A stretch of DNA of 64,000 bases from Deltaproteobacteria bacterium (lineage in GTDB: Bacteria > Desulfobacterota > Desulfuromonadia > Geobacterales > Pseudopelobacteraceae): NCBI GenBank assembly GCA_021850095.1, contig JAJZRX010000004.1:1-64000 (forward strand), given 5' to 3'. The notes beneath the pieces were generated by a model, which was not told where the DNA came from, did no database searches, and saw only the letters and a list, made by a program, of their open reading frames with translations. The translations under genes and the position numbers were made by a program. Positions 32,127 to 42,146 of this stretch are shown here, in pieces (within the stretch, counting starts at the first letter, position 1; every line of letters begins with the position of its first letter).

Positions 32127-34034
32127 ATGACCATGAACAACTCCATCGATCCGTCCGTGGCAGCGCTGCTGCCGGTGGCAAAGAAGCAGGGAATTGCCAC
32201 CGTCTGGGACCGCTACAAGGCCATGCAGCCCCAGTGCGGTTTCGGCCAGCTCGGAGTCTGCTGCCGCATCTGCTGGAAAGGTCCCTGTCGCATCGACCCG
32301 TTCGGTGACGGACCACAGCGGGGAATCTGCGGCGCCGACGCCGACACGATCGTGGCCCGCAACGTCATCCGCATGATCGCCGGCGGGGCGGCGGCCCATT
32401 CCGAGCACGGCCGTCACGTGGCCCTGGCCCTGCTGGGGGTGGCTGAAGGAAAACTTCCCGATTACACCATCCGGGATGAGGCCAAGCTCCGTTCCATTGC
32501 CACAAAGCTCGGCCTGGAGACCGCCGGAAAAGATATTCCTAGCATGGCCAAGGCGGTCGCCCTGGCCACGTTATGGGATTTCCAGAATCAGGACCATGAC
32601 AAACCGTGCAGCTGGATCGAGTCAACCCTGACCGGCAAACGGCTCGAAAAACTGGCCGGCCTGCAGGTTCTGCCCCACAACATCGATGCGGTCGTCACCC
32701 AGATCATGGCCCGCACCAATGTGGGCTGCGATGCGGACCCCGTCAACCTGGTACTCGGCGGGATCAAGGGGGCCCTGGCCGACTTCAACGGCATGTGCCT
32801 GGCTACGGAAATTTCCGATGTCCTGTTCGGCACTCCCCAACCGGCGGTCACCGCCGCAAACCTGGGAGTCCTGAAGGAAGATGCCGTCAACATCGCGCTG
32901 CATGGTCACAATCCACTGCTGAGCGAAGTGGTCTGCGATGTAGCCCTGCAGATGGAGGAGGAGGCCCGCCGGGCCGGTGCGAAGAGTGGCATCAACATTG
33001 TGGGAGTCTGCTGCACCGGCAACGAGGTGATGGTCCGACGCGGCATCCCGCTTGCCACAAACTACCTCTCCCAGGAGCTGGCCCTGGTCACCGGGGCGGT
33101 GGATGCCATGGTGGTGGACGTGCAGTGTATCATGCCGTCCATCAGCGAGATCGGCGCCTGCTTCCACACCGAGATCATCACCACCATGGATGACAGCAAG
33201 ATTTCCGGTACGACCCACGTCAGCTTCCACGAGGCGACTGCCGCCGATAACGCCCGGCAGATCGTCACCCTGGCCATCGCGGCCTTCAGGCGGCGCAATC
33301 CGCAGCGGGTCACCATCCCGGACTTCAAGCAGACCGCGGTGGTCGGCTTCGGTGCCGAGGCCATCATGGGAGCGATGGGTGCCCTGAACGCCGATGACCC
33401 GCTCAAACCGCTGCTCGATAACATCGTCAATGGCAACATCCGGGGAATCGCCCTGTTTGCGGGCTGCAACAGCACCCGGATCACCCAGGACAGCAGCTTC
33501 GTGACCATCGCCCGCAAGTTGGCCCGCAACAATGTCCTGCTGCTGGCCACCGGCTGCGGCGCCGGTTCCTTTGCCAAGCACGGCATGATGACCCAGGAGG
33601 CGACCCTGGAGTACGCCGGGGAATCACTCAAGTCCGTACTGACCGCGATCGGAACCGCAGCCGGGCTCGGCGGCCCCCTGCCGCTGGTGCTGCACATGGG
33701 GTCCTGCGTCGACAACAGCCGGGCAGTGGCGGTAGCGGTGGCAGTAGCCAACCGGTTGGGAGTTGACCTGGACAGCCTGCCCCTGGTGGCCTCGGCTCCC
33801 GAAGCCATGTCCGAAAAGGCGGTTGCAATCGGGACCTGGAGCGTGGCCCTCGGAATCCCGACCCATCTGGGAACCATGCCCCAGATAAGCGGGTCGCCGC
33901 TGGTGGCGGAACTGCTGACTGAAACAGCCAAGCAGCTGCTGGGCGGCTATTTTATCGTCGAACTCGACCCGGAGCGGGCGGCGGACAAACTTTTGACGAC
34001 CATCGACGAGCGCCGCAAATCGCTCGGAATATAG
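32127..34034 (+). CDS. cooS: anaerobic Ni,Fe carbon monoxide dehydrogenase CooS
   Basis: The 635-aa catalytic subunit oxidises CO to CO2. It shows the D/B-cluster region CGFGQLGVCCRICWKGPCRI (residues about 37-56) and C-cluster ligands in HGHNPLLSE (His), GVCCTGNE, DVQCIMPS, FAGCNSTR, ATGCGAGSFAKHG and HMGSCVDNSR. All expected ligands are present. ATG 32127 follows AAAGGAAGGAAA. It works with CooF and CooC on either side. The long frame upstream of 32127 is not part of the protein. Confidence 0.96.
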   Translation: MTMNNSIDPSVAALLPVAKKQGIATVWDRYKAMQPQCGFGQLGVCCRICWKGPCRIDPFGDGPQRGICGADADTIVARNVIRMIAGGAAAHSEHGRHVALALLGVAEGKLPDYTIRDEAKLRSIATKLGLETAGKDIPSMAKAVALATLWDFQNQDHDKPCSWIESTLTGKRLEKLAGLQVLPHNIDAVVTQIMARTNVGCDADPVNLVLGGIKGALADFNGMCLATEISDVLFGTPQPAVTAANLGVLKEDAVNIALHGHNPLLSEVVCDVALQMEEEARRAGAKSGINIVGVCCTGNEVMVRRGIPLATNYLSQELALVTGAVDAMVVDVQCIMPSISEIGACFHTEIITTMDDSKISGTTHVSFHEATAADNARQIVTLAIAAFRRRNPQRVTIPDFKQTAVVGFGAEAIMGAMGALNADDPLKPLLDNIVNGNIRGIALFAGCNSTRITQDSSFVTIARKLARNNVLLLATGCGAGSFAKHGMMTQEATLEYAGESLKSVLTAIGTAAGLGGPLPLVLHMGSCVDNSRAVAVAVAVANRLGVDLDSLPLVASAPEAMSEKAVAIGTWSVALGIPTHLGTMPQISGSPLVAELLTETAKQLLGGYFIVELDPERAADKLLTTIDERRKSLGI

Positions 34035-34045
34035 GCTTCATACAA

Positions 34046-34070
34046 ACGGGGCGGGGCCGAAAAGCCCCGT
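34046..34070 (+). promoter_or_regulatory. intercistronic hairpin between cooS and cooC
   Basis: GCCCCGT (34064-34070) can pair with ACGGGGC at 34046-34052; alternatively GCCCCG (34064-34069) pairs with CGGGGC at 34052-34057. No T run follows, so it is more likely an mRNA-stabilising or attenuating hairpin than a terminator. Confidence 0.45.
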
Positions 34071-34099
34071 CCTAATACCCTAAGGACGGTGACATTAGC

Positions 34100-35002
34100 A
34101 TGTGCGATCAACACGACCACGGTGAGCATTCCCATCACCACCAAAACCAACAGCAGGCCGATAGTGGGCCTGCTTCGAAAGGCATCAAAATTGCGATTAC
34201 CGGCAAGGGAGGAGTGGGCAAAACCACCCTCGCCAGCCTGCTTGCCCGTGCTTTTGCCAACGACGGCAATCGGGTGCTGGCAATCGACGCCGACCCCGAT
34301 GCAAACCTGGCTACTTCGCTGGGAATCCCGCACGAGCAGGCCAGATGGCTGCAGCCGATTGCCAAGATGAAGGAACTGGCAGAGGAGCGGACAGGGGCAA
34401 ACGGCGGGTATGGAACGATGTTCAAGCTCAATCCGACGGTCAGTGATCTGCCGGAAAAATTCTGCCTGAGCCATGAAGGGGTGCGTTTTTTATGGATGGG
34501 AACCCTTGAAAGCGGCGGCAGCGGCTGCGCCTGCCCCGAGAGCACCCTGGTCAGGCGCCTGATGGCACATCTTCTCCTGACACAGGAGGATGTGGTCATC
34601 ATGGATATGGAGGCCGGCCTGGAACACCTCGGCAGGCGGACGGCCGAATCCGTTGATGCGCTGGTAGTCGTGGTAGAACCGGGACAACGCAGCATTCAGA
34701 CCGCCTGTCAAATCACGAAGCTGGCTGAAGACGTGGGCATTAATCAGGTCTTCGTTGTCGGTAGCAAAGTACGTGACGATATAGACCGGCACCTGATTGA
34801 AACGGCACTACCCCACAATCGATTGCTCGGATTCATAACCTACAGCGAGGAGATCAAACGGGCCGACCAGGAAAATACTGCACCGGACAAGGCTGCCTTC
34901 AATTCACTGGCGGAAGTGCGGGAAATAAAGGACCGGATTGTTGCTCGCCTGACCGGCAGCGGAAGGCAGTACCTACAGGAAAGCATGATTTCAAGAATAT
35001 GA
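34100..35002 (+). CDS. cooC: CODH nickel-insertion ATPase CooC with His-rich N-terminus
   Basis: A MinD-like ATPase with a deviant Walker A, GKGGVGKTT (residues 35-43), and the Cys pair in GCACPES expected for the dimer metal site. It inserts nickel into CooS. Unlike typical CooC (about 260 aa) it has an N-terminal extension of 28 residues with six His in the first 14 (H5, H7, H10, H12-14), resembling the nickel-binding tail of CooJ. No separate cooJ is present, so the extension may take that role. It is 65 bp after cooS. Confidence 0.92.
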   Translation: MCDQHDHGEHSHHHQNQQQADSGPASKGIKIAITGKGGVGKTTLASLLARAFANDGNRVLAIDADPDANLATSLGIPHEQARWLQPIAKMKELAEERTGANGGYGTMFKLNPTVSDLPEKFCLSHEGVRFLWMGTLESGGSGCACPESTLVRRLMAHLLLTQEDVVIMDMEAGLEHLGRRTAESVDALVVVVEPGQRSIQTACQITKLAEDVGINQVFVVGSKVRDDIDRHLIETALPHNRLLGFITYSEEIKRADQENTAPDKAAFNSLAEVREIKDRIVARLTGSGRQYLQESMISRI

Positions 35003-35104
35003 AGGTACGGCTATTGATTGCCGGTTTCGGTCTTTACTTACAAAGTCCTCATAGGTAGACTGAATTTCACTATTGTTTTTAGAACACTGCTGAGAGGAAA
35101 AACA

Positions 35105-35770
35105 GTGCCTGCCAAGATGAAGCTGACTGAAATGAATCTCCTGAGACTCTTCAGCTCCCCCGATTATGAAAACCTCCTCAAGGACTTCACTACACAGCGT
35201 TTCCCCAAAAAAAGCCTGATTTACTCTCCCTTCGAGGAAAGGAACCTGGTCTTCATTGTCAAGAGTGGAAGGGTACGGGTGTACCTGGCCTACGAAGACA
35301 AGGAATTCACCCTCACGTTCCTGGAGGCCGGCGATGTCTACAGCACACATACCAGGGCCTTTGTGCAGGCCCTGGACGGCACCGAAATCCTGGTCTGCAA
35401 TACCACCAAGCTTCAACAACAACTGTCGGCCCTTCCCGAGGTGTCACTCACCATGGTCAAGGTACTGGGAGACCTGCTCAAAAACTCCATATCGACGATC
35501 GAAGGCCTGGTCTTCAAGGACGTGCGACGGCGACTGGTGGAGTACCTGCTCGGAGCGGCGGCGGAGCGGGGTCGTCACACTAGTGACGGCACGATCGTCG
35601 AACTGGGGCTGAGCACGGAGGATATTGCCCTGCTGGTCGGCACTACCCGGCAGACCATCTCCCAAATTCTAAATGACTTCATCAAGGCCGACGTCCTTGA
35701 GAAACTTAACCGGCGAACGCTCCTTATCAAGAACCCGGCTGCCCTGAAGGAGTGGAAGGACTCGCTCTGA
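35105..35770 (+). CDS. cooA: CO-sensing haem transcription factor CooA
   Basis: A CRP/FNR-family protein (221 aa). The effector domain holds His82 in GDVYSTHT, which aligns with the haem ligand His77 of R. rubrum CooA; Cys75 there is Ser80 here. The helix-turn-helix is TEDIALLVGTTRQTISQILNDF. GTG 35105 follows AGAGGA and gives the N-terminus Met-Pro-Ala-Lys, keeping the Pro2 that is the second haem ligand in CooA. CO binding should displace Pro2 and let it bind the box at 28329-28344. No CooA box precedes cooA itself. Confidence 0.9.
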   Translation: MPAKMKLTEMNLLRLFSSPDYENLLKDFTTQRFPKKSLIYSPFEERNLVFIVKSGRVRVYLAYEDKEFTLTFLEAGDVYSTHTRAFVQALDGTEILVCNTTKLQQQLSALPEVSLTMVKVLGDLLKNSISTIEGLVFKDVRRRLVEYLLGAAAERGRHTSDGTIVELGLSTEDIALLVGTTRQTISQILNDFIKADVLEKLNRRTLLIKNPAALKEWKDSL

Positions 35771-35854
35771 GCGGTCGCTTTCCGTGTGTTGACCGGCACT
35801 CAGGAAATCCCCCCCCAAAAGGCAGGGGGGCACAAAAAAACAGGGGGAAACCTT

Positions 35855-36835
35855 ATGCAGATGGCCACACTTGCAAGCATAGGCGCACTGATCGTAACTG
35901 CCGGCATCGCCCGGGCCGACAACAGTATTACATTTTACCGGGACGGTGCTGTTATTGAACGTGAAGCGGTTGCGATGAAAGGGATCGCGGAGGTACCGTT
36001 GGAAGCAGGCCTGCTGGAAGGCACCCTGAAGGTAGTTCCGGCATCCGGCACGACCATCCAGGGAGTCGAGGTCAGCGCTGCCCGCCAGGATGGTAAAACC
36101 GGCAAGGAGCTTGAGGCGCTGACCGAACAGCGCCAGCGCTTGGAGGACCGTCTGCAGGCTCTGGCGACCCGGGAAAAGATCTTCACGGCCGCCGCCAAAT
36201 CCCAGAGCGGCAAGGCTCCCCGCAAGACCAAGAACAATCCGGATCCGATGCAGACCATCCGCCAGGGAACCGACTACGCCATCGCCCAACTGGAGTCGGT
36301 CTACACCGCCCGCCGCAAGACCGAACAGGAGATCAAGAAGATCGACAACCGCATTGCCGCGCTTAAAAAGAGCGGCAGAAGCGGAAAGTGCACGGCGCGC
36401 ATCAATGTCACACCGCCCCGCGGCAAGCTGACTGTGCGTTACGCCACCACCGAAATCGGATGGCAGCCGCTTTACGACCTGCATCTGACCGGTTCCGGGA
36501 CGGCACAACTGCAGCTTTCTGCAAAATTCACCGCCAACTACAGCGGTTATGCCCAACGGGTTTCAGCCGGCTCACTTTCAGAGGCGGGCCGGGCGGCAAC
36601 TTTCCCGGCTCTGACCGGCGGAAAAACCAGACTGGCGGTTTTCCAGCTCCCGATGGCAGAGGAAAGTTTCGGCAATGACATCTACAACCAGTTTTCCGGC
36701 CGCCTCGACAACACCAGCGGCCAGTATCTTCCAGCGGGAGAGAGCGGGTTGTATAAAGGGGGAACTTACCTGGGACGCTTCAGATTTGAAGGGCTTTCCT
36801 CGGGGCGCAGTCGATTGATTTCAAGCGGGAACTAA
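35855..36835 (+). CDS. DUF4139-like (mucoidy-inhibitor MuiA family-like) exported protein
   Basis: The 326-aa protein has a signal peptide (MQMATLASIGALIVTAGIARA), an N-terminal ITFYRDGAVIEREA strand as in DUF4140, a coiled coil (about residues 85-175), and VRYATTEIGWQPLYDLHL, the opening of a DUF4139 domain. It is shorter than most family members. ATG 35855 follows AGGGGGAAA. A C-run/G-run hairpin between cooA and this gene (35808-35826) could separate the transcripts. The role of the family is not established. Confidence 0.6.
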   Translation: MQMATLASIGALIVTAGIARADNSITFYRDGAVIEREAVAMKGIAEVPLEAGLLEGTLKVVPASGTTIQGVEVSAARQDGKTGKELEALTEQRQRLEDRLQALATREKIFTAAAKSQSGKAPRKTKNNPDPMQTIRQGTDYAIAQLESVYTARRKTEQEIKKIDNRIAALKKSGRSGKCTARINVTPPRGKLTVRYATTEIGWQPLYDLHLTGSGTAQLQLSAKFTANYSGYAQRVSAGSLSEAGRAATFPALTGGKTRLAVFQLPMAEESFGNDIYNQFSGRLDNTSGQYLPAGESGLYKGGTYLGRFRFEGLSSGRSRLISSGN

Positions 36836-36848
36836 GAGGGACGGGACG

Positions 36849-36874
36849 GATTCGTTCCAGATTCGGAACGGATC
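36849..36874. terminator. hairpin between convergent genes
   Basis: GATTCGTTCC (36849-36858) pairs with GGAACGGATC (36865-36874) with one G-T pair. It lies between the convergent ends of the DUF4139-like gene and the hybrid kinase and overlaps the kinase stop codon. No long T run. Confidence 0.45.
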
Positions 36875-39551
36875 ATGCCGCCGGGTGCAACAGATCGACG
36901 ACCTTGGCCATCAGCGCATCGGCTGTGAATGGCTTCTGCAGAAAATGCAGCCCTTCTTCCAGGACGCCGTTGGTGACAATCACGTTGTTGGTGTAACCCG
37001 ACATGTAGAGCACCTTGTCTATTTCGGGATGATCGGTAGTTATCTGTTCAAAAAGCTGTTTTCCGTTCATTCCCGGCATAACGACATCGGTGATAACCAG
37101 ATCAATCTTTGTGGCTGCCTTTCGGACAATTTCGAGTGCCTGTTCGGGATGATCCGCGACCAGCACAGTGTAACCGAACCCATCCAGCAGATCAGTGACC
37201 ATCGTACGGACCATTTCATTGTCCTCGACCAGCAGAACGGTTTCCACGCCAGCCTGTTTCTGGCCGCCGACCGCTTGCGACTGCTCAACGCTGTTCGGCC
37301 GTTCGTCAGTCAGCGGGAAATAGATTTTAAAGGTCGTACCGTTTCCGGGCCTGCTCAGAGCCGAGATATAACCATTGTGCTGCTTGATGATCCCGTAGAC
37401 ATTTGCAAGACCAAGTCCGGTGCCATGGCCAACCTGTTTCGTCGTAAAGAATGGCTCAAAAATATGCCGCATGGTTTCATCACTCATGCCGCAGCCGTTG
37501 TCATGGAATGACATCAGAACATAATAGCCGGATTTCATTCCCGGATGCAGACGAGCGTACTCATCGTCGATCATGACATGGCCGGTATCAATTGAAATGG
37601 CGCCATTTTCTGCAATTGCATCCTGAGCATTGATCGCCAGATTCAGAAGCATCTGTTCGACTTTGGACCGGTCGGCCCGAATCGTGGCCGGCTGCAGGGC
37701 CAGTTGCAGATCAATATCGATATTTTCCCGCAATGTCCGACGCATGATCGAGAAGAATGATGAAATGATTTCGTTCAGATCCTGCGCCTGCATCTGCATG
37801 ACCTGCTTGCGGCCAAAGCTCAATAATTGCTGGGTCAGATCACGCGCCTTATCCGAAGCCTTGATGATGCCATCGATCTTGGAATGCAGTTTTTCATCGG
37901 CCGGCAAAGCCCGTTTCAGCATTTCAGCATAGATGATGATCGGCGTCAGCAGATTATTGAAATCGTGAGCCACCCCGCCGGCCAGGTGTCCGATTGCCTC
38001 CATCTTCTGCGACTGGCTCAACAGATGTTCCAGTTTTTCCCGTTCCTGTTCGTTCTTGCTCCGTTTAATAGCGATTTCGGCAAAGGCGGCCGCCTGCTGA
38101 ATCAGTCGGATTTCATCTTCGGTGGGATTGGCCGGTGTGCGGTGGTAGATGGCAAAGGTGCCCAGCAACTGCCCGGTTGAGGAAAGAATCGGTTCTGACC
38201 AGCACGACCGGAGACCGGCCTCCAGCGCCGGTACGAATCCCTGCCAGAATGGGTGGTTATTGATGTCTTCCACCACGACCCGCTCACGACGAAAAGCGGC
38301 CGTGCCGCATGAGCCAATTCCATTGCCGATTCTGGTGCCGTTTACCGCACTGTTGTACTGATTCGGCAGGCTGGGCGCAGCACCGGTAGTCAGACGCAGG
38401 CCTTCCTCATCAGCCAGCAGTACCGAGCAGAGCGCTCCAGGACTCTCCTTTTCAACCGAAAGGGCTATGAACGAGAGCAACTGCGGCAGCGGATCATCTC
38501 CGGCAATCCGCTCCAGAATCTCGGCACGGACCCGTTCGCGCAATTCTGACCTTTTCAGGGCTGTGATGTCCTTGACTATGTGAACAGTATTGACGATCAC
38601 GCCCTCGGCAGACAGAACCGGGTCGACCGACACCTCAAACCATTTGTTGTCAATACTCATCAGCACTGAAGCACGTTTTCCGGTTTTCATCATCTGCTCG
38701 AAAGGACAGATGTGATTCGGCGTGAACTGTTTATGGGCCGCTTCGCAACAGCTTAGTCCGACGACTTCCCTGGGTGATTTGCCGAATATGTCAAAAGTGG
38801 CCTTGTTGGCCCGGATAATCCGCTGATCCATGTCCAGCAGCCAGATAGAATCTCCAACGGAATCAAAGGTATCCCGCCACTCCGAAGCCACATTTTCCAG
38901 AGACTGTTCAAACACCTTCCGCTCGCTGATGTCCCGCACCACGCTCAGGACCAGTTGACGGTGGCCGATCTCGACCGGTTGGGCATGTCCCTCGATCGGC
39001 AGGACTGTCCCGGATACGTGCAAATACTCCGACTGAAATACCGCATGGCCGGACGTCAAGATCTGCCTGATACGCCCCTCCACCTGATCCGCTTTTTCAG
39101 GAGGCATAAAATCCTGAACTCTCATCGCCTCCAGCTCTCGTCGACTGCGGCCGGTCAGCTTGCAAAGGGCATTATTGAACTGCAGCAGTTTCCCGCTTTC
39201 GTCCAGCAATAGAATGGCATCCAGGGCGGAATCAAGCAGTTTGGCCTTGAGCTGCAGCTCATCCTGTTGCGTGAGCAACTCAAGCTTGGCGTCTTCGATT
39301 TTTCTCATCTGCCGAAAAAAAAGAAAAAACAAGACCGCGACCAGCAGCGCCAACAGCCCGCCGATGGCAAACTCCAGGTAAACTGTTGTGTACCAGGTTT
39401 CAAGCGCCTCTTTGCGAGTGACGCCGGTCAACTCCGCTAGCCGGAACTCACTGACACCGTGCCAATAGAGCAGACCGGCCAGTACCAGCAGGAAGCCCGC
39501 CCCGCTGAACAGGAATTTTCGTTTGATATGAGAGTAGTATGTTGTCGGCAT
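36873..39551 (-). CDS. membrane hybrid sensor histidine kinase (PAS-PAS-GAF-HisKA-HATPase-REC)
   Basis: Two transmembrane segments near residues 8-25 and 58-80 enclose a short periplasmic loop. Then come PAS domains (about 100-330), a GAF domain (about 345-500), HisKA with phospho-His in [13 protein letters not shown], HATPase ([20 protein letters not shown]) and a C-terminal REC with Asp in [16 protein letters not shown] 39551 (892 aa) follows TTGGAAG and was preferred over the ATG seven codons upstream. It is the last gene of the long minus-strand signalling region; its ligand is unknown. Confidence 0.88.
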   Translation of the reverse strand: MPTTYYSHIKRKFLFSGAGFLLVLAGLLYWHGVSEFRLAELTGVTRKEALETWYTTVYLEFAIGGLLALLVAVLFFLFFRQMRKIEDAKLELLTQQDELQLKAKLLDSALDAILLLDESGKLLQFNNALCKLTGRSRRELEAMRVQDFMPPEKADQVEGRIRQILTSGHAVFQSEYLHVSGTVLPIEGHAQPVEIGHRQLVLSVVRDISERKVFEQSLENVASEWRDTFDSVGDSIWLLDMDQRIIRANKATFDIFGKSPREVVGLSCCEAAHKQFTPNHICPFEQMMKTGKRASVLMSIDNKWFEVSVDPVLSAEGVIVNTVHIVKDITALKRSELRERVRAEILERIAGDDPLPQLLSFIALSVEKESPGALCSVLLADEEGLRLTTGAAPSLPNQYNSAVNGTRIGNGIGSCGTAAFRRERVVVEDINNHPFWQGFVPALEAGLRSCWSEPILSSTGQLLGTFAIYHRTPANPTEDEIRLIQQAAAFAEIAIKRSKNEQEREKLEHLLSQSQKMEAIGHLAGGVAHDFNNLLTPIIIYAEMLKRALPADEKLHSKIDGIIKASDKARDLTQQLLSFGRKQVMQMQAQDLNEIISSFFSIMRRTLRENIDIDLQLALQPATIRADRSKVEQMLLNLAINAQDAIAENGAISIDTGHVMIDDEYARLHPGMKSGYYVLMSFHDNGCGMSDETMRHIFEPFFTTKQVGHGTGLGLANVYGIIKQHNGYISALSRPGNGTTFKIYFPLTDERPNSVEQSQAVGGQKQAGVETVLLVEDNEMVRTMVTDLLDGFGYTVLVADHPEQALEIVRKAATKIDLVITDVVMPGMNGKQLFEQITTDHPEIDKVLYMSGYTNNVIVTNGVLEEGLHFLQKPFTADALMAKVVDLLHPAA

Positions 39552-39646
39552 GGCAGCTTCCAAATGGAGCATTTTTTAACAGCACATAAATCAGCAAATG
39601 TAAGTGCAATGCATATCCTGCAACGGTATTGCTACGGCAACACGGC

Positions 39647-41764
39647 TCAGGCCAACCATTCCCGGCAAAACCGGACAAACTCATCCGGCGCCAAGGAACG
39701 ACTGAAATAGTAACCCTGAATAATCGCACACCCCTTTGCCGCCAGATAGGCAAACTGTTCTTCGGTCTCCACCCCTTCGGCCACCAGTTCCATATCAAGC
39801 CCCTGCCCCATCGCAATGATTGTATTGACCACGGCAGCATCGTTTCTGGTCGTCAGCATCCGGTGTACGAATGACATGTCGATTTTCAACTCGTTGATCG
39901 GCAGGCGCCCCAGGTAGGCCAGAGAAGAATAACCGGTACCAAAATCATCCAGTGACAAGGTCAAGCCGGTTTTGGTCAAGGTTGTCAGCACTTCCATCGT
40001 GCGGACGCTGTCGATCATCACCATGCTTTCAGTCAATTCCAGACAGAGAAAGTGCGGATCAAACCCGGTTTCATGCAGGATGCGCCGGACCGTTACGTCC
40101 AGGTCGCTGCGCATGAATTGCAGCGCGGAGATATTAACCGACATTCGCAGGGGAGGCAATCCTTCGTTTAGCCATGCGACCGCCTGCGAGCAGGCCTGTC
40201 GCAGAACCCATTCGCCAATCACCACGATCAGGCCGCTTTCTTCCAGAATCGGGATAAACTGACCTGGCGAAACCGGCGCCTCGCCGGTCGGAGTCCAGCG
40301 TAGCAGCGCCTCAACACCGACGATTGTTCCGCGGGTTCGATTGATCTGGGGTTGGTACTGCAGGCTGAACTCACCCCGTTCCAATGCCTTGTGCAGCCTC
40401 GACTCCATCAAAAATCGCTGTTCCAATTGACTGTTGAGTTCGCGGCTGTAGAAACTGACCATATTCCTGCCAATTTTCTTCGATTGATACATGGCCGCTT
40501 CGGCGTTTTTCAGCAGACTCTCGACGCATTCGCCATCCTCCGGATAGACACCAACTCCGATACTGACGGTTGTAATAATGTCGGTCCCCTTGATCTGGAA
40601 AACTTCGTTCATCGCGCTGCGAATCTTCTCGCCAAGAAAAACAGCTTCGTCCGCTTCAGACGAGAGCGGCAGTATGATCGTGAACTCGTCGCCCACAAAA
40701 CGGGATATGAAGCAGCCCTGACCACAGACGAGTTCCAACCGCAACGCCATTTCCTTCAGCAGAAGATCGCCGAACTCGTGACCGAACGTGTCGTTGACGA
40801 TCTTAAGATTATCGACATCCAGCACAAGCAGCGACAGATACTGATTCTGGCTGTCAATAAGTTCAAGCTGCAGTTCCAGATGTTTTTGAAAATAGTAGCG
40901 ATTGGGCAAACCGGTCAGGACGTCGAAGTTGGCCTGATAATACAACTGCTCCTCGTGCCGCTTGCGCTCGGTAATATCTTCCTTGATCGCGACGAAATTG
41001 GTGATTACCCCGGCTTCGTCCTTGATCGGCGCTATGCTGCACAGTTCCCAATAGAGCGTGCCATCCTTGGCTCTGTTACAGAATTCACCCTGCCACTCCT
41101 TGCCGGAGCTGATCGTATTCCACAGTTCGGCATAATAACTGTCCAGATGCTTGCCCGACTTGAGCAGACGGGGAGTCTGTCCCACCACTTCATCACGTGA
41201 GTAACCGAATATCTGGCTGAATTTGGGATTGACATATTCGATGACGCCGTTCAGATCGGTGATTATGACACTGTTGGCGCTCTGTTCGACCGCCGCTGTC
41301 AATTTGCGCAATTCGGCGGTGCGCTGATCCACCATCCGCTCCAGATTAAAGTGATAATCACGGTTTTCCCGTATCAGGTTGGCGCGTTCCAGGCAACGGG
41401 CAACAACCATTTCCAGCTCCACCAGATCCGGAACCGGCTTTGCCAGATAATCCCAGGCTCCGCGCCGCAGAGCCAGCACGGCGTCAGCCAGCACGCCGGT
41501 GCCGGACAGAACAATCACCGGCAGATTTTCATCGAACCTGTTGACCGCATCGACAACTTCCAGACCGTCCATATACGGCATGCGCAAGTCGGTAATAACA
41601 ACGTCCGGGCGCAAAGCGTGGAACATCTCGATTCCCTGCCGGCCGTCGCAGGCCTGCAACACGTTGAAACCGCAGTCCTCGAAAAAGGCGGCAATACTGC
41701 TGCGGACAGCTTCTTCATCATCAATGGTCAACAACACCAGGTTGCTCTCAATCCCCCGCATCAC
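39647..41764 (-). CDS. response regulator with PAS, GGDEF-like and EAL domains
   Basis: Domain order in 705 aa: REC (phospho-Asp in VITDLRMPYMDG), PAS (about 150-270), GGDEF with the active site altered to VGDEF, and EAL with EALLRW, NISALQF, ELTES, DDFGTGYSSL and EGVET intact. It is therefore most likely a c-di-GMP phosphodiesterase whose GGDEF may be regulatory. It overlaps the upstream single-domain regulator by 17 bp, and the kinase two genes upstream is a likely partner. Confidence 0.87.
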   Translation of the reverse strand: MMRGIESNLVLLTIDDEEAVRSSIAAFFEDCGFNVLQACDGRQGIEMFHALRPDVVITDLRMPYMDGLEVVDAVNRFDENLPVIVLSGTGVLADAVLALRRGAWDYLAKPVPDLVELEMVVARCLERANLIRENRDYHFNLERMVDQRTAELRKLTAAVEQSANSVIITDLNGVIEYVNPKFSQIFGYSRDEVVGQTPRLLKSGKHLDSYYAELWNTISSGKEWQGEFCNRAKDGTLYWELCSIAPIKDEAGVITNFVAIKEDITERKRHEEQLYYQANFDVLTGLPNRYYFQKHLELQLELIDSQNQYLSLLVLDVDNLKIVNDTFGHEFGDLLLKEMALRLELVCGQGCFISRFVGDEFTIILPLSSEADEAVFLGEKIRSAMNEVFQIKGTDIITTVSIGVGVYPEDGECVESLLKNAEAAMYQSKKIGRNMVSFYSRELNSQLEQRFLMESRLHKALERGEFSLQYQPQINRTRGTIVGVEALLRWTPTGEAPVSPGQFIPILEESGLIVVIGEWVLRQACSQAVAWLNEGLPPLRMSVNISALQFMRSDLDVTVRRILHETGFDPHFLCLELTESMVMIDSVRTMEVLTTLTKTGLTLSLDDFGTGYSSLAYLGRLPINELKIDMSFVHRMLTTRNDAAVVNTIIAMGQGLDMELVAEGVETEEQFAYLAAKGCAIIQGYYFSRSLAPDEFVRFCREWLA

Positions 41765-42146
41765 GGTTCACCCCCGATGCAATCCCGTTAATTCTTTTGG
41801 TCAGACTTGAAAGCTCATGGATCGGTTTCAGAAAAATGTCGCCGGCCGTCATGCCGATGGCGCGCAATTCGTCTGACAGAACATAAGCCATGCCGGTATG
41901 CAGCAGAAAACCGGTTTCGGGGCAGATACGGTGGGCTTGGCAAATAAAGACCTCCCCGTTCATGCCGGGCAGGCGCAGATCGGTGATACAGATCGCGGGA
42001 CGGATAGCGGCAATAACGTCCAGCGCCTCCTCGCCGCTGGCCGCACAACGCACGTTGTACCCCTCATCTTCCAGATAAGCGCTGATGCAGTCACGAATCA
42101 TCTCATCATCATCAACCAGCAGGAGTGTAATCCCGGCACCATTCAT
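41748..42146 (-). CDS. single-domain response regulator
   Basis: A 132-aa receiver: acidic pocket LLVDDDE, phospho-acceptor Asp in ICITDLRLPGMNG, Thr in LLHTGMA, Lys in FLKPI. It has no output domain. Its start overlaps the histidine kinase stop by 4 bp, so it is the probable phosphotransfer target, and its end overlaps the EAL-protein gene by 17 bp. It could be a relay or sink between them. Confidence 0.85.
   Translation of the reverse strand: MNGAGITLLLVDDDEMIRDCISAYLEDEGYNVRCAASGEEALDVIAAIRPAICITDLRLPGMNGEVFICQAHRICPETGFLLHTGMAYVLSDELRAIGMTAGDIFLKPIHELSSLTKRINGIASGVNRDAGD

Noticed and set aside
35003-35104. CooA box for autoregulation ahead of cooA
   Set aside because: No TGTCG/CGACA half-sites at the proper spacing occur in this leader.
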